Assembly (NCBI RefSeq): GCF_026248685.1
Contig: NZ_CP111036.1
Location: forward strand, 2,480,001-2,544,000
Origin: Haladaptatus caseinilyticus
GTDB lineage: Archaea > Halobacteriota > Halobacteria > Halobacteriales > Haladaptataceae
DNA length: 64,000 bases
Reading direction: 5' to 3'
Within the stretch, counting starts at the first letter, position 1. Each line of letters begins with the position of its first letter. Made by a program: the position numbers and the translations under genes. A model generated the notes under the pieces. The model saw nothing but the letters and a program-made list of their open reading frames with translations, searched no databases and was not told the origin of the DNA. This document shows, one piece after another, positions 43,500-51,828 of this stretch.

Positions 43500-43961
43500 T
43501 TATTCGCGGCGTTTGATGAGGAACTTCATGTCGCCCTCGAAGACGATGGTATCCTCCTGATTGGTCATCGTCGTGTCGATAACGACGAGGCCGGAGTCCT
43601 CCCTGCTGGAGAGTTCCTTCGTTTCGATGACTTCCATATCGAGCGAGATGCTGTCGTCCATTTTGACTGGCGCGGGGATGTCCATATAGTTCATGCCGAG
43701 GAACGCGAGAACGGTGCGCTCCAGGAAGCCACAGCGGTAGACGAAACCGGTTGCCAGTGAGAACGTCATCGGTCCGTGAGCGACGCGCTCGCCGAAGTAT
43801 TCGTCTTCGGCGTAATGCTTGTTGGTATGAAGCTCCGTCCAGTCGCCCGTGAACGCCGAGTGCATGACGAAGTCGTACTCGGTCACGGTTCGACCGACGC
43901 TTTCGAACGTCTGCCCTTCCTCGAAGTCCTCGAAGTAGTGCGGTTCGTAGCTGTATGCCAT
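43500..43961 (-). CDS. MaoC-family dehydratase
   Basis: A 153-residue hotdog-fold (R)-specific enoyl-CoA hydratase. FTGDWTELHTNKHYAED near residue 41 has the Asp/His catalytic pair (typical D-x4-H), and GERVAHGPMTFSLATGF near residue 60 the second conserved block. The long frame upstream overlaps the divergent PaaI gene, so the start at 43961 is used; a TTATATTC TATA element precedes it. In this phenylacetate cluster it may supply the hydratase half of PaaZ; general acyl-CoA hydration is the alternative. Confidence 0.88.
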   Translation of the reverse strand: MAYSYEPHYFEDFEEGQTFESVGRTVTEYDFVMHSAFTGDWTELHTNKHYAEDEYFGERVAHGPMTFSLATGFVYRCGFLERTVLAFLGMNYMDIPAPVKMDDSISLDMEVIETKELSSREDSGLVVIDTTMTNQEDTIVFEGDMKFLIKRRE

Positions 43962-44012
43962 GTCGTCACCGACTCGGCTAGAATATAAGTAACTACTGCA
44001 CTGATGCGATTT

Positions 44013-44405
44013 ATGGCGAAAATCCCCACCGAACGCCGCGAGAAGATCGCAAACGACCCGTTCTGTGCCACCCTCGGAATCGAACTCACGACCCTCGAAT
44101 CCGGCCGTGCGAGAACCGAACTGAGCATCTCCGACGACCTCCTGAACTTTCATGGGACGCCTCACGGCGGCGTCATCTACTCGCTCGCGGACGTTGCCTT
44201 CGCGGCGGCGTCCAACTCGGACGGGGACACGGCGCTCGCGCTAGAGACGAACATGTCGTATCTCGACGCGGCGGAGGTCGGTGAAACGCTCGTCGCAGTC
44301 GCCGAACGGGAGGACGAAACGCGGCGAACCGCCTCGTATCGGGTGGACGTGACTGCCGACGGTGAAAACATCGCTATTTTCCGTGGTCGAGTGTACAAAC
44401 CGTAA
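44013..44405 (+). CDS. paaI: PaaI-type hotdog thioesterase
   Basis: A 130-residue hotdog thioesterase. FHGTPHGGVIYSLADVAFAAASN near residue 47 (core GGVIYSLADVAFA) is the PaaI active-site helix with its Asp, and TNMSYLDAAEVGE follows. PaaI removes stalled phenylacetyl- or hydroxyphenylacetyl-CoA. AATATAAG lies 24-31 nt before this ATG, supporting it over one 9 nt upstream. Between the MaoC and PaaK genes. Confidence 0.9.
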   Translation: MAKIPTERREKIANDPFCATLGIELTTLESGRARTELSISDDLLNFHGTPHGGVIYSLADVAFAAASNSDGDTALALETNMSYLDAAEVGETLVAVAEREDETRRTASYRVDVTADGENIAIFRGRVYKP

Positions 44406-44472
44406 CCCCGGAAGGCCGACATCAACGCTGCGGAAACGGTCAGCGACCGACGTTTACTCTTCGGTTTCCCCG

Positions 44473-45762
44473 TTACTCGCGGTGGTCGTACACGCGCTTT
44501 ACTTTGCCAACTTCGGTTCGTTCGATAGCGCCCGGTTCGACCACTTCGAGTTCGTCGGGTTTCACGTCCAATACTTCGCCGAGTCGGGCCTGAATCTCCT
44601 CGCGGAGTTCGTCACGTGAGGCCTCGAACTGCTCGTGATACTCGACCGTGATCTTCATTCGGTCCAGATTTCCGTCCCGTGTCAGGTCGATTCGGTAGTG
44701 CGGTGCGACGGCATCCAAATCGATCATGACCTCCTCGATTTGGCTCGGGTAGACGTTGACACCGCGAACGATGAGCAGGTCGTCCGCCCGACCGGTGACG
44801 TTGCCCATCCGAACCATGGTTCTGCCGCACCCACACGTCTCGTAGTTCAGGCTGGTCATGTCGCCGGTTCGATAGCGTAGCACTGGGAGGGCTTCCTTCG
44901 TCAAACTCGTGATGACGAGTTCGCCCTCCTCGCCCTCCGGAAGCGGTTCGCCCGTATGCGGATCCACGACTTCCGGATAGAAGTGGTCCTCCCAGATATG
45001 CAAGCCGTCCTGTACGTCGGCGCATTCGATGGAGACTCCCGGACCGATGATCTCCGAGAGACCGTACACGTCCACCGCGGTCACGTCGAGTGCGTCTTCG
45101 ATTTCCTCGCGCATCGGGTCGGTGAACGGTTCAGCGCCGATGACGACCGTCGAGAGCGGGAGATCTCGCGGGTCGATTCCGCGCTCTTCTGCGGCCTCCG
45201 CGAGATAAAGACAGTAGGACGGTGTACAGGAGAGTACGTCGCTCTCCAAATCCTGAAGCATATCGATCTGGCGGGTGGTGTTTCCTCCCCCGACCGGAAT
45301 GACACAGGCACCGAGTTCCTGAACTCCATCGTGAAACCCGAGACCGCCGGTGAACAGACCATAGCCGTAGGCGTTTTGGACGACGTGTTCCGATTTGACG
45401 CCCGCCGCAGCGAGCGACCGGGCCATCACTTCGCGCCAGACGCCGAGGTCGTCTTCCGTGTACGAGACGATTTTCGGTTTTCCGGTCGTTCCCGACGAGG
45501 CGTGAATCCGCTGGATTTCCTCACGCGGAACCGCGAACATCCCATCCGGGTAATTGTCGCGGAAATCTTCTTTCGTCGTGAACGGAAGTTTCGAGACGTC
45601 TTCGACACGTTCGATATCTTCGGGCGAGACCCCTGCCTCGTCCAGCGTGTTTCGGTAGAATGAGACGTTGTCGTAGGCGTGTGCGACCGTTTCGGCGAGT
45701 CGCTCGTTCTGCAGTTCCCGTAGCTCATCGCGTGACGCCGATTCGGTGTCACTGTATACCAT
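44473..45762 (-). CDS. paaK: Phenylacetate-CoA ligase
   Basis: A 429-residue AMP-forming ligase that activates phenylacetate with ATP and CoA, the entry step of the pathway. Motifs: P-loop HASSGTTGKPKIV near residue 87, VDVYGLSEIIGPGVSIEC near residue 233 (aromatic-pocket region), RYRTGDMTSL near residue 302 and the C-terminal RGVNVYPSQIEEV near residue 338. Length is normal (E. coli PaaK about 437). Own promoter; convergent with paaI. Confidence 0.95.
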   Translation of the reverse strand: MVYSDTESASRDELRELQNERLAETVAHAYDNVSFYRNTLDEAGVSPEDIERVEDVSKLPFTTKEDFRDNYPDGMFAVPREEIQRIHASSGTTGKPKIVSYTEDDLGVWREVMARSLAAAGVKSEHVVQNAYGYGLFTGGLGFHDGVQELGACVIPVGGGNTTRQIDMLQDLESDVLSCTPSYCLYLAEAAEERGIDPRDLPLSTVVIGAEPFTDPMREEIEDALDVTAVDVYGLSEIIGPGVSIECADVQDGLHIWEDHFYPEVVDPHTGEPLPEGEEGELVITSLTKEALPVLRYRTGDMTSLNYETCGCGRTMVRMGNVTGRADDLLIVRGVNVYPSQIEEVMIDLDAVAPHYRIDLTRDGNLDRMKITVEYHEQFEASRDELREEIQARLGEVLDVKPDELEVVEPGAIERTEVGKVKRVYDHRE

Positions 45763-45850
45763 GCTGGTCGGTGCTTCGAAGAGCGACGGGAAAACTGTTT
45801 CTCGATTTCCGGCTGAACATTTATTTTGCTTGACGTTGCATGCCGATGCG

Positions 45851-46273
45851 ATGATAACTGTCTCGGAACGACTTTTGTGGGGTCGTCAGGAGGGGAGAGT
45901 GCGCCACTGGTCGGTTTTCGTCGGAGGATTCGCTGGTGTCGTTTTCGCGCTTCTCTTCGTGATACTGTTCGGAACCGGTTCCGGTGCACGTCTCGCCTAC
46001 GACCTGTTGCTTCCCGCCGCACTCTTTTATGCGCCGCCCATCATTTCCGCTCTGAGCGCGTTCCGGGGCGGTGGCCTCCTGGTTAGCCTCGCAGTCGGCG
46101 TGGTTCCCTCGATTTCGTTCGGGGTCGTGACATTCATTCGGCAGATAACAGGTGCTTCGTCCGGCGACGTATGGCTCCCGGTGCTCGTACTCGCGTTCGG
46201 ATCACTGGGTCTCATCGGGTCGGTCGTGGGATTTCTGGCCGGTCGCGGTGTTTTGCGGTTCGTCGAGGGATGA
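45851..46273 (+). CDS. Four-helix membrane protein
   Basis: A 140-residue protein with about four membrane helices (WSVFVGGFAGVVFALLFVI with core GVVFALLFVI; LLLPAALFYAPPIIS; GLLVSLAVGVVPSISFGVV; LVLAFGSLGLIGSVVGFLAG). TTTATTTTG lies about 27-33 nt before the ATG. No family recognised. It stands between paaK and the thiolase but shows no sign of a pathway role; a transporter is too large for it. Confidence 0.65.
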   Translation: MITVSERLLWGRQEGRVRHWSVFVGGFAGVVFALLFVILFGTGSGARLAYDLLLPAALFYAPPIISALSAFRGGGLLVSLAVGVVPSISFGVVTFIRQITGASSGDVWLPVLVLAFGSLGLIGSVVGFLAGRGVLRFVEG

Positions 46274-46357
46274 TTTCTCGAACGGTCATGCCCCGATTCC
46301 CGGCAACGTGGACCGAGTGACGGCAGTTATTTTTCCTCTCACCTACGAGTTCGAGTC

Positions 46358-47536
46358 ATGCGAGACGCCTACTTGGTCGGTGCGGCCCAGACGGATTTCG
46401 GGTCGTTCCCCGACGAAAGTTATCGGTCGCTCTTTCGGACTGCCTTCGAGGCGGCCTGCGACAGCGTTCCGGCGGGTATCGATCCGGACGACGTAGACGA
46501 GGCGTTCGTCGGCACGCTCGGTGTCGGCGGGCGACAACTCGGTCTCTCCGGACCAGCAGTGACGGAACACGTCGGACTCGATGGTATCCCCTGTACCCGC
46601 GTCGAGAACGCCTGTGCTGCGAGCGGATTCGCGGGGAGACACGCGGTTCAAGCCGTGAAAAGTGGAATGGCGGACGTAGCTCTCGCGGGAGGCGTCGAAA
46701 TCATGACCGATACGTCGAGCGACGCGACGAAATATTGGCTCGGCGTTTCGGGCGAAACCGAGTGGGAACGCCTCTCCGGAACGACCTTCGCGGGTGTCTA
46801 CGCCCAGATGGCCGACGCACACATGGCGGAGTACGGAACGACCAGCGAACATCTCTCGCGTGTGGCGGTGAAAAACCACTCGAACGGTGCGAAAAATCCC
46901 CATGCCCACCTCGGCTTCGAATGCTCGCTGGAGGACGCTCAGAACGCACCAGTCGTCGCAGACCCGTTGACGCTCTATCACTGCTGCCCCACGACCGACG
47001 GCGCGGCCTGTGCCCTCGTCGTCAGCGAGGACATCGTCGACGAGTACACTGACGATCCGATTCGAATTGCGGGCGTCGGCGCGGCCAGCGACCGAGTTGG
47101 CCTGTTCCAGCGCGAAACGTACACCTCGGTTCCGGCTTCCCGGAACGCGGGCGAACAGGCCTACGAGATGGCCGGAATCACGCCCGAAGACATCGATTTC
47201 GCGGAAGTTCACGACTGCTTCGCGATCGCTGAACTGCTGGCGTACGAGGATCTCGGCTTCTGTGAACCCGGCGAGGCCGGCGAACTCGTCGAATCAGGCG
47301 CAACCGAACTCGGCGGTGAACGCCCCGTCAACACCTCCGGTGGGTTGAAATCGAAAGGACATCCGATCGGCGCGACTGGTGCAGGACAACTGGTCGAAGC
47401 CTACAAGCAACTCTCCGGCAAAGCCGGCAACCGACAGGTCGAGGATGCGATTCGCGGTCTCACGCACAACGTCGGCGGCAGTGGCGGGGCGGCGGTCGTC
47501 CACGTGCTCGAACGGGAACGGGAGGTGGACGCATGA
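46358..47536 (+). CDS. SCP2-type thiolase (probable 3-oxoacyl-CoA thiolase)
   Basis: A 392-residue thiolase. The nucleophile Cys lies in ENACAASGFAGR near residue 86, HDCF near residue 286 and the catalytic GHPIGATGAGQ near residue 330. It is the SCP2/archaeal subtype. It overlaps the next gene by 4 nt. In this cluster it could cleave 3-oxoadipyl-CoA and 3-oxo-5,6-dehydrosuberyl-CoA (PaaJ role); SCP2 thiolases also work with DUF35 partners, and the partner here is fused to a DUF35 domain. Confidence 0.88.
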   Translation: MRDAYLVGAAQTDFGSFPDESYRSLFRTAFEAACDSVPAGIDPDDVDEAFVGTLGVGGRQLGLSGPAVTEHVGLDGIPCTRVENACAASGFAGRHAVQAVKSGMADVALAGGVEIMTDTSSDATKYWLGVSGETEWERLSGTTFAGVYAQMADAHMAEYGTTSEHLSRVAVKNHSNGAKNPHAHLGFECSLEDAQNAPVVADPLTLYHCCPTTDGAACALVVSEDIVDEYTDDPIRIAGVGAASDRVGLFQRETYTSVPASRNAGEQAYEMAGITPEDIDFAEVHDCFAIAELLAYEDLGFCEPGEAGELVESGATELGGERPVNTSGGLKSKGHPIGATGAGQLVEAYKQLSGKAGNRQVEDAIRGLTHNVGGSGGAAVVHVLEREREVDA

Positions 47537-48963
47537 CGAACCCGAACGCAGATGCGAACATTACCGCGGTTGGGGCCTACGCACCCCGCTTCAGGATATC
47601 GGCGGACGAGTTCCGCGACGCGTGGGGACAGTTCCACGCCGCCGGAGTCAACGAAAAGGCTGTGCCTGAAGCCGACGAGGACGCCCTGACGATGGCGTAC
47701 GAGGCGGGAACACGGGCGCTCGATGCCGCCGGAAATCCCGACATTTCGTTCCTCGCGTTCGCTTCGACTACGCCGCCGATGGAAGAGGAGGACCTGACCG
47801 CTCGACTCGGTGGCATGCTTGGCGTGTCGGAGACGGCGACTCGTCACGTCTTTACGGGAAGCACTCGCGCCGGAACCAGAGCACTCGTGGCCGGACTGTC
47901 CGCTGGCCCGTGGGACGACGGTGTCGGTTTGGTCGTTGCCGCGGATCGTCCACGGGGAGAACCGGATTCCCCGGAAGAGCACGGCGCAGGTGCGGGGGCA
48001 GCGGCGTTCGTCCTCGACGACGGCGGTCCCGCCAGCATCGTACAGCAGGCCGAGTACGCGAGCGAGTTCCCCGGAACACGTTTCAGAGGGACCGGTGAGG
48101 AAACCCTCGACGGACTCGGCGTCACGGGCTACGACCGACAGGCCTTCTCCGAAACGCTCGCCGGTGCGGTCGAACAACTCGGCTTCGAGGGCGAAGAGAT
48201 GGACGTTGCTTGCATCCAAGCACCGGACGGAAAGTTGCCGTATCGCGCGGCGGGGTCGCTCGGCGTCGGAACCGAGGTGATTCAAGCGGGTGCGCTCGTC
48301 CACGAACTCGGCGATACGGGCGCGGCAAGCGTTCCACTGAGTTTGGCGAACGCCTTCGCTGACGGCCACGAACGAATCCTTGTGGCCTCATTCGGAAGCG
48401 GCGCGGGTGCGGACGCCCTGCTGATCGAAGCAGGGGACGTACCGACTTCGGTGGCGCTCGGTGGCGACACCCACATCAGCTACGCCGACTATCTCCGAAA
48501 GCGCGGTGAACTCACCTCCGGGCCGCCAAGCGGCGGCGGTGCCTACGTCAGCGTTCCCTCGTGGCGGCGCACCTTGGACCAGCGACACCGACTGCTCGCC
48601 GGACGATGTTCCGAATGCGGCGCACTGAACTTCCCACCGGAGGGTGCGTGCAGCGGGTGTAAGTCGCTCGTCGAGTACGACGAGGTTCGATTGACCGGCA
48701 CGGGAACTATCGAAGCCGTGACGACGATTTCGCAAGGCGGTGCCCCACCGGAGTTCGCGGAGCAGCAGTCAAAATCAGGCGACTTCGACGTAGCTATCGT
48801 CGCGCTTGATGGACCGGATGGGAGCACCGCAAGCGCCCCTGCACAAGTGACTGGTGCTACGACCGGAACGCTCGAAATCGGAGATTCGGTGGAGACGACG
48901 ATGCGAAAGATCTACACGCAGGAAGGCGTGACGAGGTACGGGTTCAAAATTCGACCCCGGTAG
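47533..48963 (+). CDS. HMG-CoA synthase-like protein fused to a DUF35 zinc-ribbon/OB-fold domain
   Basis: A 476-residue two-domain protein. Residues 1-330 are thiolase-fold, HMG-CoA synthase-like; the catalytic Cys-x-AGT motif reads STRAGTRAL near residue 115, so Cys is replaced by Thr. Residues 345-476 are a DUF35 domain: rubredoxin-like CSECGALNFPPEGACSGC then an OB fold. In archaea, thiolase, HMG-CoA synthase and DUF35 form one complex; here HMGCS-like and DUF35 are fused and the HMGCS part may be only structural. ATGA overlap with the thiolase indicates a stable pair. Confidence 0.85.
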   Translation: MTNPNADANITAVGAYAPRFRISADEFRDAWGQFHAAGVNEKAVPEADEDALTMAYEAGTRALDAAGNPDISFLAFASTTPPMEEEDLTARLGGMLGVSETATRHVFTGSTRAGTRALVAGLSAGPWDDGVGLVVAADRPRGEPDSPEEHGAGAGAAAFVLDDGGPASIVQQAEYASEFPGTRFRGTGEETLDGLGVTGYDRQAFSETLAGAVEQLGFEGEEMDVACIQAPDGKLPYRAAGSLGVGTEVIQAGALVHELGDTGAASVPLSLANAFADGHERILVASFGSGAGADALLIEAGDVPTSVALGGDTHISYADYLRKRGELTSGPPSGGGAYVSVPSWRRTLDQRHRLLAGRCSECGALNFPPEGACSGCKSLVEYDEVRLTGTGTIEAVTTISQGGAPPEFAEQQSKSGDFDVAIVALDGPDGSTASAPAQVTGATTGTLEIGDSVETTMRKIYTQEGVTRYGFKIRPR

Positions 48964-49060
48964 TCGAATGGTACATCGGGCTAACACACTGCACTGGTGG
49001 CGGTTCAAGCGTCGGCCGGTCAACTGAAGCCCGAAGGAAAGAACTGTCTTCCCGAAACCG

Positions 49061-49648
49061 TCACTGCTCGGTATACGTGCGTTCGAGGTCACGTTTTACT
49101 TCGGTCCATTCGTCCTCCAGAATGCTAAAATAGACCGTATCACGGGGGCCTTGATGGGTTTGCAGATGATTCCGAAGCGTCCCTTCTTCAGTTGCACCGA
49201 TACGTTCGATGGCGTCTCTGGAGCGCTAGTTCCGTGAATCGGTCTTTAGCTCGACCTGGACGCAGTCCCACTCTTCGAAGGCGTGGGTGAGCATGCGGTA
49301 TTTTGCCTCGGTGTTCGCCGGGGTACGCTGTTGACTGGGTGTGAGCCACGTCCATCCGATTTCGACGCGTCGATGCTCCGGGACGATATTCCCGAATCGT
49401 GTCGAACCAATCGCTTTACCTGTCTCCTGCAAGACCGTCGCAAACGGGAGTGCGGTTTGCCTCTCTTCGGCGTCGAGCGCCGCGTCGACGAATTCTCGTC
49501 TCGCCTCCGGAGATGATCGGTCTTCGGGGAACCAGCGGAAGATCTTCGAATGCGCACCCGCCGTTTAGAGGTCTTCGAGATGGTCGTCGATCGACAGTGG
49601 CTCCAATCGAATGTAATCGCCGTGGAGCTGAATCGATTCGATAATCAT
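49061..49648 (-). pseudogene. Broken GNAT (RimJ/RimL-like) acetyltransferase
   Basis: Reading from ATG 49648 to the stop at 49061 gives one continuous frame of 195 codons apart from two internal stops: TAA at 49565-49567 (codon 28) and TAG at 49226-49228 (codon 141). Around them the protein is a normal GNAT: HLEDL*TAGAHSKIFRWFPED, then IGSTRFGNIVPEHRRVEIGWT, then TDSRN*RSRDAIERIGA. The last motif usually has Gln or Glu between Asn and Arg. No frameshift is needed, so the decay is recent. Both stops are one C-to-T change from Gln codons. Confidence 0.85.
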
Positions 49649-50030
49649 GAACGCTGAATCTGGAATTTATCCCTACGGAAATATTTTCATCGAGAGATCA
49701 GTAAACCGTCAGGAAACTGCTCGTAATTATTCAAGTAACTGCTGTTTCGATATCGCCTGCCGGTTCCGGTATGGATGTCGCTCCGATCATAGCCTCGAAA
49801 GAATTTTTGTCTCGTGTACCCCTACCCGAGACGATTAAGCGATTTGTCGGTTACGGTAAAAGCTTTCTGTAAACGGTTGTGGCATCGATATGTTCGGACG
49901 GTTTGCCAAATTTCACGCACGATGAACCTTCAGAATGTAGAATTCGGTATTCTTCTGGGTCGAAGAGGGTCGTTCGATGTATCACATAGACTGGAAATCA
50001 TTTGCATCGACGGCCGGGGGTTGTCGCGTA
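49649..50030. other. Intergenic DNA without a supported gene
   Basis: About 380 nt between two pseudogenes. It is AT-richer than its surroundings; short open frames here have no haloarchaeal protein character. I see no repeat or RNA gene. Confidence 0.4.
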
Positions 50031-50852
50031 ATGGATTATTCAACTGATGTAACGGCTACCGGGAAAGAACTTCCACCCGTCGGACTCGGCACGTGGAAAA
50101 ACGACGACCCGGAAAACTGTGCGGAGACGGTTCGAACCGCGCTCGAACTCGGTTACTGACACATCGACACGGCGGCCATCTACGGCAACGAGTCGGCGGT
50201 CGGTGACGGAATCGCTCGCGCCGACGTTCCGCGCGAAGATATCGTCGTCGCGACGAAAGTGTGGCACGACAGTCTCGGCTACGAGGCCACTATCGAAAGC
50301 GCACACGAAAGCTGTGACCGTCTCGGAATCGACACCATCGACCTCCTGTACGTCCACTGGCCCTGTTTCAGTTACGACCCCGAAGAAACGCTCCCCGCGT
50401 TCGACCACCTCCGCGACGAGGGCGTCGTTCGACACGTCGGCGTGAGCAACTTCGAACCCGAACATATCGGTGAGGCGCGCGACGTCATCGACGCGCCACT
50501 CGTCGCGAATCAAGTCGAAATGCATCCACTCCTCCAGCAGAGCGAACTGCGAGAGTACTGTGCGAGTCACGGTATTCGCCTCGTTGCGTACTCGCCGCTG
50601 ATCCACGGCGAAGTGTTCGACGTACCTGCGATTCGGGCGGTGGCGAAGAGGCACGGCGTGAGCGAATCACAGGTTTCGCTCGCGTGGCTTCAGGAGAAGG
50701 GTGTCACTGCGATACCGAAAGCGAGCGGTGAGAGACACCTCGCGGACAACCTCGCCAGTTTGACTCTCGACCTGTCCGACAAAGACATCGCACGAATCGA
50801 CGCCATCGAAGAACGAAAACGAATCAGCAAAACGGACTGGACGCCGTGGTAA
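50031..50852 (+). pseudogene. Aldo/keto reductase interrupted by a UGA codon
   Basis: A 273-codon frame from ATG 50031 encodes an aldo/keto reductase but has TGA at 50157-50159 (codon 43). The context LELGY*HIDTAAIYGNE matches the family's GYRHIDTA, so TGA stands for an Arg CGA. The catalytic Asp, Tyr, Lys (VATKVW) and His (YVHWP) are all intact after the stop, and the rest of the protein is undamaged to KTDWTPW. A downstream ATG at 50259 would lose Asp, Tyr and Lys. A sequencing error cannot be excluded. Confidence 0.85.
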
Positions 50853-50889
50853 TGAGTCGTCTCGCGAACCCCCGCAATCCAGCCGCGTA

Positions 50890-50903
50890 GAAAAACGTTT
50901 TTC
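50890..50903. promoter_or_regulatory. AT-rich palindrome at the paaH promoter
   Basis: GAAAAACGTTTTTC, a perfect 14-bp palindrome, lies 26-39 nt before the paaH ATG, where BRE/TATA is expected. A related GAGAAACAGTTTTC lies 28-41 nt before paaK on the minus strand. It may be a core promoter variant or an operator. Confidence 0.35.
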
Positions 50904-50928
50904 GTGCGCCCCCACGCCTCTTCTGACG

Positions 50929-51828
50929 ATGAAAGTTGGCGTACTCGGAGCAGGGACGATGGGGCACGGAATCGCACAGGTTACGGCCATGGCAGGTCAC
51001 GAGGTAACCTTGCGTGATATCGAACGGGAGTTCGTGGACAATGGCATCGAAAGCATCGCAGCGAACCTGCAGGGTGGCGTCGAACGTGACAAGCTAACCG
51101 CGGCCGAAAAGGAAGCAACCCTCGACAGAATTTCCGGCACCACCGACCTCGAAGCCGCAGTCGGTGACGCTGACATGGTCGTCGAGGCGGTGCCGGAGGA
51201 GATGGATATCAAGCGAAAGACGTTCGCCGACGTGGAGGCGCTCGTTTCCGACGACACCATCATCGCATCGAACACCTCCTCGCTGTCGTTGACCGAAATC
51301 GCCAGCGCCCTTTCCGAACCGACACGAGCAATCGGACTCCACTTTTTCAATCCGGTTCACATCATGAAGCTCGTGGAAATCGTCGTTCCCGAACAGGCAG
51401 ACCGCGAAACGGTCGACTTCGCTGACGAATTCGTCGAGGGTATCGATAAGGTCGGCGTCGAAGTCCGGGACTCACCAGGTTTCGCCTCTTCGCGTCTCGG
51501 CGTCGCGTTGGGCGTCGAAGCCGTTCGAATGCTGCAAGAAGGCGTCGCCAGCCCTCGCGACATCGACGCCGCGATGGAACTCGGTTACAACCATCCGATG
51601 GGACCCATCGAACTCGGCGACGTGGTCGGGTTGGACGTTCGGTTGGACATCCTCGAACACCTCCGCGAGGAACTCGGCGAACGGTTCCGTCCGCCACAGA
51701 TTCTTCGTCGGAAAGTCCGGGCCGGAAAGCTCGGCAAGAAGACCGGTGAAGGATTCTACGTTTGGGAGGACGGCGAAATAGTGGGTGTTTCAGGCGAGTA
51801 TGATGGAAACGAGGGTGACGACGAATGA
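50929..51828 (+). CDS. paaH: 3-hydroxyacyl-CoA dehydrogenase (PaaH-like)
   Basis: A 299-residue NAD-dependent dehydrogenase. Rossmann motif VGVLGAGTMGHGIAQ at the start, catalytic His in GLHFFNPVHIMKLVEIV near residue 138 (core HFFNPVH), Glu-containing NHPMGPIELGD near residue 222, and C-terminal KLGKKTGEGFYVW. In phenylacetate catabolism this step oxidises 3-hydroxyadipyl-CoA. It overlaps the enoyl-CoA hydratase by 4 nt, forming a two-gene operon. Confidence 0.92.
   Translation: MKVGVLGAGTMGHGIAQVTAMAGHEVTLRDIEREFVDNGIESIAANLQGGVERDKLTAAEKEATLDRISGTTDLEAAVGDADMVVEAVPEEMDIKRKTFADVEALVSDDTIIASNTSSLSLTEIASALSEPTRAIGLHFFNPVHIMKLVEIVVPEQADRETVDFADEFVEGIDKVGVEVRDSPGFASSRLGVALGVEAVRMLQEGVASPRDIDAAMELGYNHPMGPIELGDVVGLDVRLDILEHLREELGERFRPPQILRRKVRAGKLGKKTGEGFYVWEDGEIVGVSGEYDGNEGDDE

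Noticed and set aside
49226-49228. In-frame TAG in the GNAT gene as pyrrolysine
   Set aside because: TAG is an ordinary stop in other genes of this window, and a second stop of another type lies in the same frame.
50157-50159. In-frame TGA in the aldo/keto reductase as a selenocysteine codon
   Set aside because: The family has Arg at this place, not Cys, and no selenium genes or SECIS-like structure were seen; nonsense mutation is simpler.
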